Below are positions 1-7,154 of a stretch of DNA of 7,556 nucleotides, piece by piece. Within the stretch, counting starts at the first letter, position 1. Every line of letters starts with the position of its first letter. The translations under genes and the position numbers were made by a program. The stretch is from Candidatus Brocadiaceae bacterium (GTDB lineage: Bacteria; Planctomycetota; Brocadiia; Brocadiales; Bathyanammoxibiaceae), in NCBI GenBank assembly GCA_030018855.1, contig JASEHG010000099.1:1-7556 (forward strand), written 5' to 3'. The notes under the pieces were generated by a model. That model had not been told where the DNA came from. It worked only from the letters and a program-made list of their open reading frames with translations, and made no database searches.

Positions 1-1337
1 CCCCACCTATCCATCCAGGCCAGACCCACGTCCACCCTGTTCCCCCCCTTCGCCCTGTCCAGGAGTCTTGCCATCTCCTCCAGACTGGAGACCTTGTAGT
101 CCCCCAGACTTATAATTACCATCCCAGGCTCTATACCGGCCTCCCCTGCAGGGCTCCTGGCCTCCACGCCTGAGACAAGGACGCCTCCGCTTAGCCAGTC
201 AAACCCCAATTTCTTGGCAATCTCAGAGGTAAAGGCCTGTACTTCTAACCCCAGTTTCTCCATGGCCAGTTTTTCCACCGGGGGTATAGGCACCTTCTCC
301 AGGGTCACCCTGAAGGTCTTCTCCTTACCCTTCCTATTCACCAGTACGGCAAGACCGTCCCCGGCGTTCTTTTTGAGGAGATACTTCTCAAACTCCAGCA
401 CGTCGGCCGTCCTCCTATCGTCCAGGGCCATTACCACGTCCTCTGCCTGCAGTCCGGCCTTCTGGGCAGGGCTCTTCTCCTCTACCACCTCCACCACCAC
501 CCCACCCCCTGGTGGTTCCTTTACCTGGAGTCCCAACCATACCCTGTTTATCTCCTGGAAATTAAAGAGCCTTACCAGGGCCTCTCTCACCTTATCTACG
601 GGGATGGCGAAGCCAATGCCCTGGGCAGTGGCTACGATGGCAGTATTTATGCCAATAAGTTTGCCCTCTATATTGACCAGTGGCCCACCGCTGTTCCCCG
701 GGTTTATCAGGGCATCAGTCTGGAGGAGCCCTTCATACTTAATCTCACCATACTTGCCTGGCACCGTAATGGTACGGTTGACGGCGCTCAGTACACCCGT
801 GGTGACGGAGTTCTCAAAGCCGAGGGGATTGCCCAGGGCGACTACCGTCTCCCCAATCATCAGGTCTTTAGAGGTTCCCAAATGGACGTAAGGGAGGGGC
901 TTACCCGCTTCTACTTTCATGACTGCCAGGTCCATCTCCGGGTCTGAGCTGATTAACTGTGCCTCGTACTGGGAGCCATCTGAGAGGCTTACCATGAGTT
1001 TGGAGGCCACACTGGGCACGTGTTCATTTGTAACAATGTAGCCCTCCGGGTCAATTATTACCCCGGAGCCGAGGGGCACTGCTATCTTCTCTTTTTCGTA
1101 GGTGCCGAAGTAACTCTCATAGAATTCCCTGAAGAGTTCACTCCTCCCGGAGAAGAAGGGGTCGGTGTCATGCCGGGCTACCAGGCGTTCCGTACTGATG
1201 TTGGCCACGGCAGGTCCCGCCTTCTCCACGGCCTCTACTACCGGCGTCCTCCTGTCGGAACCCTCTGAGAGATTGTAGAAAGACAATAGAAGCAGTAGGC
1301 AGGGTATGAGACCTATGCGGAACGCCCAAGATGTCAT
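1..1337 (-). CDS. htrA: HtrA/DegP-family periplasmic serine protease, two PDZ domains; 3' end cut by window edge
   Basis: A trypsin-fold protease of the HtrA/Deg family, expected to degrade or chaperone misfolded proteins outside the inner membrane. The frame is open from an ATG at 1337 to the window edge (445 codons visible). Residues 1-25 resemble a signal peptide or N-terminal anchor: Arg7, then a leucine-rich core (LLLLL at 14-18). The protease domain spans about 33-260 with a complete triad: His106 in TNEHV, Asp136 in DPEMDLAV, Ser216 in GNSGGPL. PDZ1 is about 266-347 (GLQV, then SPAQKAGLQAEDVV) and PDZ2 about 361-440 (GGVLVSGVEARSPAGEAGI, then GMVIISLGD). Only a short C-terminus should be missing. 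It lies 202 nt after the DUF4340 gene, so it may be co-transcribed or have its own promoter. No Shine-Dalgarno precedes the ATG, which lies in a repeat element. In-frame ATG 1409 and GTG 1520 are alternative starts, but 1337 best positions the signal peptide. Family call is very secure; start uncertain. Confidence 0.95.
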   Translation of the reverse strand, partial: MTSWAFRIGLIPCLLLLLSFYNLSEGSDRRTPVVEAVEKAGPAVANISTERLVARHDTDPFFSGRSELFREFYESYFGTYEKEKIAVPLGSGVIIDPEGYIVTNEHVPSVASKLMVSLSDGSQYEAQLISSDPEMDLAVMKVEAGKPLPYVHLGTSKDLMIGETVVALGNPLGFENSVTTGVLSAVNRTITVPGKYGEIKYEGLLQTDALINPGNSGGPLVNIEGKLIGINTAIVATAQGIGFAIPVDKVREALVRLFNFQEINRVWLGLQVKEPPGGGVVVEVVEEKSPAQKAGLQAEDVVMALDDRRTADVLEFEKYLLKKNAGDGLAVLVNRKGKEKTFRVTLEKVPIPPVEKLAMEKLGLEVQAFTSEIAKKLGFDWLSGGVLVSGVEARSPAGEAGIEPGMVIISLGDYKVSSLEEMARLLDRAKGGNRVDVGLAWMDRW

Positions 1338-1406
1338 TCTGGTTCGCCTGAGGCGGAGAAGAATCTCAGCCAGAGCATGAGATTCTTCGCTTCGCTCAGA
1401 ATGACA
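1332..1406. repeat. Palindromic interspersed repeat (MITE/REP-like), imperfect inverted arms
   Basis: Two nested inverted pairs are directly visible. The outer pair is TGTCATTCTG at 1332-1341 with its complement CAGAATGACA at 1397-1406. The inner pair is GAAGAATCTCA at 1358-1368 with TGAGATTCTTC at 1378-1388, around a 9-nt loop. Between them the right arm has 8 nt, giving the CATTCTGAGCGAAGCGAAG form on the minus strand. The left arm has 16 nt containing a mini-palindrome (CGCC-TGA-GGCG, 1345-1355). From memory, CATTCTGAGCGAAGCGAAG sequences occur as abundant dispersed repeats in many environmental bacterial genomes; this was not searched. No second copy occurs in this window. The outer left arm contains the apparent htrA start codon. 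Confidence 0.8.
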
Positions 1407-1539
1407 CATAGTGGCAGGAGACTTTTTCGGGGGTTTCAGTATATAGATGGGTATAGGGTATACAGGGGTTTGATTAATAGAACCCCTATAAGCTGGGTGT
1501 GTAAAATTTGAGGGGGTCACGGGGGTTTAAGGGGTCTCT
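1338..1539 (-). other. Intergenic region between the DUF4340 gene and htrA
   Basis: This 202-nt gap holds the palindromic repeat and a small hairpin (1464-1487). GGGGGTTT occurs on the plus strand at 1429-1436 and 1521-1528, with the shorter GGGGTTT at 1465-1471. No T-tract follows any hairpin on the minus strand, so I see no intrinsic terminator for the operon. A TATACT hexamer lies on the minus strand about 105 nt before the htrA ATG, but no credible -35 element stands 16-18 nt upstream, so I do not call a promoter. From GTG 1520 down to 1337 the htrA frame has no stop. Confidence 0.7.
1464..1487. other. Small GC-rich stem-loop, role unknown
   Basis: AGGGGTT (1464-1470) and AACCCCT (1481-1487) form a perfect 7-bp stem around a 10-nt AT-rich loop. 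Neither strand has a T-tract after the stem, so it does not look like an intrinsic terminator. It may be an operator-like palindrome or an RNA 3'-end stabiliser upstream of htrA. Confidence 0.4.
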
Positions 1540-3825
1540 CTATCCGCCTGCCGGGGCCTTGGATGCCTCCCTTAACGGCTTTTCTTTCATGAGTTTCTCC
1601 AGCTTCTCGTGACTTATCAGGAAGACAAAGTCTGAGCCGCTGGCCTTGACGTAATGCAACCCTTTCTCGGCATGGTTGCCCATCGTAATGGACTTTTCCC
1701 CATGCCCCGTATTCAAGGTAAGTTTAAACAGGGGCTTATCCAGTCCGTAGGAGGCCGGTTCTTTGGCGGAGTACTGATAGACGTCATCTGCCTTGAGGTT
1801 CTTCAGGTTGTAGAGGATGGACTCTATCTCTCTGGTGGCAACCGGTTTCTGCTCAGGTGCCACCATCTCCCAGGCATCTCCCTTCTTCTGATAGACAACC
1901 TCCTTCTCCGGGTAAGTAATGGAGACCCCGGTTACCTCGGGGTAATCAAGACTAATCACCACCTTGGAGGCTGGTTCTGACTCCAGGTGCCTGACCTCCG
2001 TCCAGCTCAGTTCAAAGACCAGGTTGCTACCCTGGAGCATGGCATAGGAGTTGACGTTTTCCCCCTCCTTTACCCTCTTGCCTATCAGGAGGGTCTGGCT
2101 CTCCAGGTCAGGTTCTTTGTCTGCCACAAAGATTTCACCTTCGGGCTTGTCTGTTATGGGGAGTCCTTTGGCATAGGTAACGGTGGCCCTGATCCTGGGG
2201 GCATCCAACCCATAGGGTTTAAGGTCCTTTGGCCCTTCTTCTACGTGCCTTTCAACTTTGAGAAAGGACATGGACCATATAATATTGTTAACTAGGTCCT
2301 CATCGGCCTCTGTCTCCAGTGGCTCCTTGAGGAACCACTTCTCTTCCTGTCCTGGTTTCTTTTCCAGCAGGAAGCGTTTATCCCCCCTATCTACCACCAG
2401 TCTTTCGGCCTTATCCCTGTTGAACTCCATCACCAACCTGTCCCTGAAGGCCAGGTAGCCACGGGTGGCTGGTTCATGGAGTTTCTCCGCCTTTACGGCG
2501 AAGACGGGTTCCTCTCCGGTCCTCTTGATGTAGCAGAGGGTGCCCCTCTCGTCCTTCTTCCCCAGTTGAAGTCTTATGGGCTTAGGCTCGTCCTTCAAGG
2601 TGATGGTAACGTCTGCCCCTGGTTGGTCTAGCCCGTAAGTGGCCAGGTTATCGGGCTTGTTAGCCACAAAGTTCTGTATCTCTAGTTCCTTGATTACGTC
2701 CAGGAAGCCCTTGAAGGCGTCTCTGTCAGCAAGGACGTTCACGGGCTGGGTTATGAGATAATCGTACTCCTTTGTCTTTTCTATGACAATATTTTGGTCT
2801 CTAGTCTTCAGTTCCACTTTAGAGACGTACAGGGGGTCAAACCTGGCCAGTTTCTTATCCCTGAGTTCGTTGGGATTTTTCTTCAGGGGGTTTACGTTGT
2901 TATCCTTGAGGAAGAATACGGCGGATTCCTCCTGGCGTTTGGCATAGACCTTGTTGTCCCTGGTGTTCCCCAGGAGGAGGGTCTGGGCCTGACCTTTCTC
3001 CTGGACGGTGGCCACCAGTTGTGGCTTTCCTAAACCCCATTTGTTCAGGTCTACCTCTTCGTCGGTAATAAAATCCTCTTTGGCCACGGTCAGCCCCCTG
3101 AGGTTATAGAGGACCTGCATAATCTTTTCGTTGTCCCCCTTGTCGGCCACGGGGCTTTCCAGCCTCCAATTCTCCCCTTCCTTGAAACACTTTATTGCCT
3201 CCCCTGAACCATAGCGGAGTTCCACCCTCTGGACGGCGTTGGGGTCTATCTCAAAGACGTCCTTATTCCTGAGGTCATTGAGGGATTTGGTAAGCCTGTC
3301 CAGTAGGGAACCTTTGACCATATAGACTTCCTTGCCCCCTTCGTGCCTCATATAGACCTCGCTCCCGCCAGCCCTGTTGGCACCGACGTAGAAGGTATGC
3401 TTGTCTGCCTGAGCAGGGCCAGTCCAGTAGGAGGTCTCTATCCGTGGTTTATCAAGCCCGTAGCTGGCCAGGTCAACTGGTTTGCCCCCCTCAGGGGAGA
3501 TGGTCCCTACCTTGCCCAGGAATTCCAGTTCCTCCAAAAGGCCCTTGACCTCTGCGGCGTCGGCCCTGACCTGCCTGGGCTTTTCCAGTAACCATTTACC
3601 TTCGTCCAGCTTTTTGATGAGGAAAGGCCCCTCGGCGGGAGCGGCCCCGTCGCCTTCCCTCTTTATCTCTACCTGGCTTATCCTGTCTGGCTTAAAGTCT
3701 GGAAAGACCTTGACCTGCTGAATCTGCCACTCGTCGGTGGAGGGCTTTTTCTTCTCGTAGAGCTGGATGAAGAGGATGAGGACAACGGCTACGCCCAGCA
3801 GTATTAAAGTATTTTTGGGACGCAT
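1540..3825 (-). CDS. Membrane-anchored DUF4340-family protein with five tandem repeats
   Basis: A 761-residue protein of unknown biochemical activity, found next to Gld-type ABC transporters. Residues 5-24 form one hydrophobic segment (NTLILLGVAVVLILFIQLY) preceded by Arg2 and Lys4, implying an N-in anchor with the rest outside the inner membrane. The rest consists of about five diverged repeats of 135-155 residues. Each has W/Y-x-L-x-x-P, then an Asp-rich helix, then a YGLDxP-like motif: YGLDKP 122-127, WGLGKP 263-268, YGLDQP 397-402, YGLDAP 538-543, YGLDKP 693-698. Each then has a beta-rich LLxG...VYxK...VFxL segment; three repeats end in LRNKD/LRDKK/FRDRL. The ATG is 9 nt after a GGAGG that overlaps the gldG stop region, and the intergenic gap is 6 nt. 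No catalytic residues are evident; a scaffold or cargo-binding role is inference. DUF4340 call is confident, function is not. Confidence 0.88.
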   Translation of the reverse strand: MRPKNTLILLGVAVVLILFIQLYEKKKPSTDEWQIQQVKVFPDFKPDRISQVEIKREGDGAAPAEGPFLIKKLDEGKWLLEKPRQVRADAAEVKGLLEELEFLGKVGTISPEGGKPVDLASYGLDKPRIETSYWTGPAQADKHTFYVGANRAGGSEVYMRHEGGKEVYMVKGSLLDRLTKSLNDLRNKDVFEIDPNAVQRVELRYGSGEAIKCFKEGENWRLESPVADKGDNEKIMQVLYNLRGLTVAKEDFITDEEVDLNKWGLGKPQLVATVQEKGQAQTLLLGNTRDNKVYAKRQEESAVFFLKDNNVNPLKKNPNELRDKKLARFDPLYVSKVELKTRDQNIVIEKTKEYDYLITQPVNVLADRDAFKGFLDVIKELEIQNFVANKPDNLATYGLDQPGADVTITLKDEPKPIRLQLGKKDERGTLCYIKRTGEEPVFAVKAEKLHEPATRGYLAFRDRLVMEFNRDKAERLVVDRGDKRFLLEKKPGQEEKWFLKEPLETEADEDLVNNIIWSMSFLKVERHVEEGPKDLKPYGLDAPRIRATVTYAKGLPITDKPEGEIFVADKEPDLESQTLLIGKRVKEGENVNSYAMLQGSNLVFELSWTEVRHLESEPASKVVISLDYPEVTGVSITYPEKEVVYQKKGDAWEMVAPEQKPVATREIESILYNLKNLKADDVYQYSAKEPASYGLDKPLFKLTLNTGHGEKSITMGNHAEKGLHYVKASGSDFVFLISHEKLEKLMKEKPLREASKAPAGG

Positions 3826-3831
3826 CGCTGA

Positions 3832-5340
3832 CTACCTCCGCCGCCTCCACCACACGTAGCCCCCCATGGCCAGACCCAGGCCGGGGAGACCTAATACCGA
3901 TATGAAGTAGATGAGTTTCATCTGTTTGGGGTCCAGGACGGCCTTCCTGATGTCTGGGGCTTTAGCGGAGATACCCAGTTGGGTCTCCTTCTGGGCCAAC
4001 CAGTTAAGGGTGTTGAGGAAGATGTCTCTATTACCCGGGTGGGTGGAGTACTCGTTGGCCGCAAAATCCACGTCGCCAAAGACCGCAATCCGCGGGCTCT
4101 GGGAGGGTTTTTCCTCCGGGATGGTACCGTGGGCCATGGAGGCCTGGGCCTGGGTGTCCACCGGGGCAGTCGTAACGGCAATGGTAATGGGCCCGGGGAG
4201 GTCCTTATCCTGATTAAATTCGGGCTTTTCCCTCCCTCCTACGCTGGTCTCTCCCCAGCTGTTGTCGGGTCCCATGGCCAGGTTTCTCACCTGGAATGGT
4301 CTCTCCTTGGTGGGTGGCTTGCCTTCTATTGCACACGCCCCGAAGAAGACGCTGTTAAGGGTCTTCATGTTAGCGGTTATCTTGTGGTCAGGGTACCTCT
4401 CCTCGTTGACGTATATCTCCGCCACGGTCTGCAGGCCGTAGAAGGGGAGTTGTACCTTGTTGTAGACCACGGTATTGGTCTTTACCTCTACGTTGTATTC
4501 CTTGAGGAGGTCCTCCAGACCCGTACGGCTGTAAGTGCCAAAGGCAGGCTCCATCAGGACCAGGAGGTTGCCCTTCTTTTCATCCAGATAATTTCTTATA
4601 AGGGCCAGCTCTTCGGAGGTGAAGGCCCTCGTGGGGCCTGCGATGACCAGTACGTTACAACCCTGGGGTATCTCCTTCCTGGTCAGGAGGTCCAGGGGTA
4701 TTATACGGTAGTTGTCTCGCTTGAGGGCGGTGGCGATGTCTGAGAAACCTGCTGGCTCATAGTCCTCCAGTCCCCTCTCCCCGTGTCCGGTGATGAAGAA
4801 GATGGCCTCCTGTTCGGCTTGCGTAACGCTGAGGATGGCGGCGGTGAAGGCCTCCTCCCCCTTAAACTTGAAAGGGAATCTCCTTTCAATAACGTCGGCC
4901 TGTCCTACGTGTTTTACCTTATCCCCGCACTCAAATATCACGGAGTTAATCTGTATCTCCTCGGCCTTTACGCGCTGGGTAAGTTCCCGCAGACGACTGG
5001 GGTTCCGGATGGGGTCTATATGTACCAGGTTTACGTTCTTGGAGGCGTAGGAGTATTCCTTGAGTATGTCCAGTACCCTGTCGTAGAACATCTCCGTTGG
5101 GTTAAAGAGGACGGTTACCGTTACTGGTTTATCCAGCCCATTGAGGATGCTCTTGGTCTTGGTGGAGAGGGAAAATCTCCCGGTGGAGGTGAAATCAATG
5201 CGCATGTAGTGCCGGCTGTTAAGATAACTTACTATACCGAAGATGCCTATGGCGATGAGGGTCATAAGGAGCACGTTGGCCCCTATTAACGCCTTTTTCC
5301 TGAGTAGTTGATTGAGGTCAAATCCCTTTTTAACTTCCAA
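3832..5340 (-). CDS. GldG-like auxiliary component of an ABC transporter (ABC_transp_aux family)
   Basis: A 502-residue auxiliary subunit of a Gld-type ABC transporter. An N-terminal transmembrane helix lies at about 19-40, followed by YMRIDFTSTGRFSLSTKT (45-62), typical of GldG-like proteins. Next comes a Rossmann-like extracytoplasmic region: VTVLFNP 75-81, FFITGHGER 181-189, VLVIAGPT 230-237 and LLVLMEP 259-265. A second soluble part has IAVFGDVDFAANE (418-430) and RDIFLNTLNWLA (438-449). A C-terminal helix at about 475-497 ends in WWRRRR, so both termini should be cytoplasmic. The family shares the so-called GIFT domain with eukaryotic IFT52 (family knowledge). The start is TTG, supported by GGAGG exactly 9 nt upstream inside the end of gldF; the next Met is within the first membrane helix. 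Role: it probably couples the ATPase/permease to envelope partners. Gliding itself cannot be inferred. Confidence 0.9.
   Translation of the reverse strand: MEVKKGFDLNQLLRKKALIGANVLLMTLIAIGIFGIVSYLNSRHYMRIDFTSTGRFSLSTKTKSILNGLDKPVTVTVLFNPTEMFYDRVLDILKEYSYASKNVNLVHIDPIRNPSRLRELTQRVKAEEIQINSVIFECGDKVKHVGQADVIERRFPFKFKGEEAFTAAILSVTQAEQEAIFFITGHGERGLEDYEPAGFSDIATALKRDNYRIIPLDLLTRKEIPQGCNVLVIAGPTRAFTSEELALIRNYLDEKKGNLLVLMEPAFGTYSRTGLEDLLKEYNVEVKTNTVVYNKVQLPFYGLQTVAEIYVNEERYPDHKITANMKTLNSVFFGACAIEGKPPTKERPFQVRNLAMGPDNSWGETSVGGREKPEFNQDKDLPGPITIAVTTAPVDTQAQASMAHGTIPEEKPSQSPRIAVFGDVDFAANEYSTHPGNRDIFLNTLNWLAQKETQLGISAKAPDIRKAVLDPKQMKLIYFISVLGLPGLGLAMGGYVWWRRRR
3835..3839 (-). promoter_or_regulatory. 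Shine-Dalgarno for the DUF4340 gene, embedded in the gldG 3' end
   Basis: GGAGG is formed by the last two arginine codons of the gldG-like gene (CGG AGG) just before its TAG stop. It stands 9 nt from the ATG at 3825, so terminating ribosomes sit on the initiation site, which indicates translational coupling. Confidence 0.8.
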
Positions 5341-5346
5341 GGCTCA

Positions 5347-6057
5347 CTACCTCCACTTACTGCTTTCTAACGTCCTTATGGTGATAAAGAGACAGAGGAC
5401 GGTGATGCTCACGTAATAAATTATGTCCTTCGTATCCACCAGCCCCTTGGTGAATGGCTCCCAGTGGTCGTAGGTGCCTACGTACTGGAGGACAGGTACA
5501 TACCAACCCTCCGTACCCGAGACGGCGAAGCCTAGATAGAAGAGGATTACCAGGGTGACGATACCCAGCACGCCGGCCACAATCTGGTTTCTGGTAAGGG
5601 CCGACATGAGTAGCCCTACGGAGACAAACATGGAACCCATAAGGGCCAGTCCTATGTAACTGGATATGATAGGCCCCATGTCCGGTTCTCCAACCCATCC
5701 AAGAAATACCACATAAAGCAGGGTAGGCGCCAGCATTACCAGATAGAGGCACAGGGCAGCTAGAAATTTGCCAAATACCACCTCAAAGTCTGTTACGGGG
5801 GCGGTCATGAGCATCTCTATGGTCCCAGACTTAACCTCCTCAGATAGTAGCCTCATGGTTATCACCGGGGCAAGGATGGAGAGTATTACCTGGGTATTGG
5901 CCAGGCTGTACATCAAGGTGGCCTGCTGGCTGAGGGCCAGTATCCGTGCAAAAAAGTACCCGGAAGACAAAAGGAACACGGCTATTACTATGTAGGCAAT
6001 GGGGGAGTAGAAATAAGAAATCATCTCCCTTTTAAAGATAGTGATTGAATTGGTCAT
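5347..6057 (-). CDS. GldF-like ABC-2 type transporter permease
   Basis: The membrane permease of the Gld-type ABC transporter, 236 residues, close to the normal size for this compact ABC-2 subfamily. Six hydrophobic segments are visible at about 20-40, 54-71, 97-119, 128-151, 157-178 and 212-228. A short cytoplasmic N-terminus (IFKREMISYFYSPIAY, 7-22) has the family's pre-TM1 helix. Between TM2 and TM3 is the diagnostic stretch TMRLLSEEVKSGTIEMLMTAPV (67-88), in which the GTIEMLMTAPV part forms the likely coupling helix contacting the ATPase. A second conserved feature is MSALTRNQ (151-158) between TM4 and TM5. The ATG lies 9 nt after the gldA stop, with AAGGG (6064-6068) overlapping that stop and 6 nt from the start. 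Only one permease gene is present, so a homodimer is most likely (inference). The exported or moved substrate is unknown. Confidence 0.92.
   Translation of the reverse strand: MTNSITIFKREMISYFYSPIAYIVIAVFLLSSGYFFARILALSQQATLMYSLANTQVILSILAPVITMRLLSEEVKSGTIEMLMTAPVTDFEVVFGKFLAALCLYLVMLAPTLLYVVFLGWVGEPDMGPIISSYIGLALMGSMFVSVGLLMSALTRNQIVAGVLGIVTLVILFYLGFAVSGTEGWYVPVLQYVGTYDHWEPFTKGLVDTKDIIYYVSITVLCLFITIRTLESSKWR
5350..5354 (-). promoter_or_regulatory. Shine-Dalgarno deciding the TTG start of the gldG-like gene
   Basis: GGAGG is made from the final Trp-Arg codons of the gldF-like gene (TGG AGG) before its TAG. It lies exactly 9 nt from the TTG at 5340, and no ATG or GTG in the right frame competes near it. 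This supports TTG as the true start. Confidence 0.8.
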
Positions 6058-6066
6058 ATTGAACCC

Positions 6067-7134
6067 TTAAGCCCTTGAACCTTTACTCTTTACCCTGCTG
6101 AGGAGACCAGACACCGTTTCCTTAATACCCCCTTTGGGAGCAGGCCCCTCCGCCGGCGGGAGCGGTCCTGCCGCCTCCTCCGCCTCCCTGGTGGTAATCT
6201 GGTGGAAGACTTCTTCCAGGGTGACAGCCTCTTTCTTCATCCCCAGGAGAACCCATTTATTCTCTACAAAGGCATTGAAGACCTCCTCCCTGACGTCCCG
6301 GCCCTTATCCGTCTCCAGCACGAAACGATGGGTCTTTGTCCTCGTGCCGCTCGGTGCTGCCGACTCGTCTTCCCCTTTAACGCTGAGGACCGACGGTATC
6401 CCTTCCAGTCCCGCCTTAATCTGTCTAAAGGGGCCCTTGGCCTCCAGGTGGATAGTAGCCCCACCCCTCAGTTTTGAGGTAAGATTGCCTGGGGTGTCCA
6501 TGGCCACCAGTTTTCCGTTATTAATGATAATCACCCTCCCGCATATCATCTCTACCTCGGGCAGGATATGGGTGGAGAGCAGGATAGTGTGCTTCTTTCC
6601 TAATTCTTTTATCAGTGACCTTACCTGCCGTATCTGGTTGGGGTCAAGCCCTATGGTAGGCTCATCCAGGATGAGGATCCTGGGGTTGTGGACCATAGTA
6701 TCGGCCAGTCCCACCCTCTGGCGGTAGCCCTTGGAGAGCGTCCCCACTATCTGGTTCTGTACTTCTACCACACCACATTTCTCCAGGGCCTCCTGAATCC
6801 TGGCCCTCCTGTCCTTCCTGGGCACACCCTTGAGCTGGGCCCTAAACGTCAGGTACTCATTTACCCGCATGTCAAGATAAAGGGGGACGTTTTCCGGGAG
6901 GTAGCCTATCTGTTTCCTCACGTTCAAAGAATCGGTGAACACGTCGTACCCTGCTACCCGTGCGGTGCCAGAGGTGGCTGGTAAAAAACCCGTGAGGATG
7001 CGCATGGTGGTGGACTTCCCAGCCCCATTAGGGCCCAGGAAACCCAATATCTCCCCTTCGTCCACCCGGAAGGATATATCGTCTACTGCCGTCTTATCCC
7101 CGAATCGCTTGCTGAGGTGCTCTACTTGAATCAT
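6067..7134 (-). CDS. GldA-like ABC transporter ATP-binding protein
   Basis: The cytoplasmic ATPase that should power the GldF-like permease encoded next. Motifs in order: aromatic Phe11 in KRFGDKTAV, Walker A GPNGAGKST 34-42, the Q-loop region IGYLPENVPLY 76-86 (the usual Gln is replaced by Glu81, as is common in this family), signature LSKGYRQR 133-140, Walker B ILILDEPT 153-160, D-loop GLDP 162-165, and switch His189 in LLSTHI. All catalytic residues are present. A C-terminal regulatory domain (about 225-318) ends in VTLEEVFHQIT, typical of DRA/GldA-type ATPases of ABC-2 exporters. Residues 320-355 add a Pro/Gly-rich linker and a basic amphipathic helix (GIKETVSGLLSRVKSK). The ATG at 7134 has AGGGATAGGAG immediately upstream; the AGGG part is 8 nt from the start. 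It lies 53 nt after rpoZ across a stem-loop. Family assignment is secure; substrate unknown. Confidence 0.95.
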   Translation of the reverse strand: MIQVEHLSKRFGDKTAVDDISFRVDEGEILGFLGPNGAGKSTTMRILTGFLPATSGTARVAGYDVFTDSLNVRKQIGYLPENVPLYLDMRVNEYLTFRAQLKGVPRKDRRARIQEALEKCGVVEVQNQIVGTLSKGYRQRVGLADTMVHNPRILILDEPTIGLDPNQIRQVRSLIKELGKKHTILLSTHILPEVEMICGRVIIINNGKLVAMDTPGNLTSKLRGGATIHLEAKGPFRQIKAGLEGIPSVLSVKGEDESAAPSGTRTKTHRFVLETDKGRDVREEVFNAFVENKWVLLGMKKEAVTLEEVFHQITTREAEEAAGPLPPAEGPAPKGGIKETVSGLLSRVKSKGSRA

Positions 7135-7154
7135 ACTCCTATCCCTTTCGTGTC

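Noticed and set aside
214..891. 225-codon open frame on the plus strand
   Set aside because: It is antisense to the htrA protease domain, which has a complete catalytic triad; the Ser/Pro/Thr-rich translation is typical of a shadow frame.
1332..1406. CRISPR repeat or tRNA-like structure
   Set aside because: There is a single palindromic unit with no regular repeat-spacer array, and no anticodon arm or CCA/T-loop consensus.
1411..1470. Possible htrA promoter using TATACT on the minus strand
   Set aside because: No -35 hexamer resembling TTGACA lies at 16-18 nt, so the AT-rich hexamer alone is insufficient.
3979..4743. 254-codon open frame on the plus strand
   Set aside because: It lies wholly antisense to the gldG-like gene, has no recognisable domain or Shine-Dalgarno, and its composition mirrors the complementary codons.
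6134..6727. 197-codon open frame on the plus strand
   Set aside because: It is antisense to the gldA-like ATPase, whose motifs are intact; the serine-rich product has no recognisable features.
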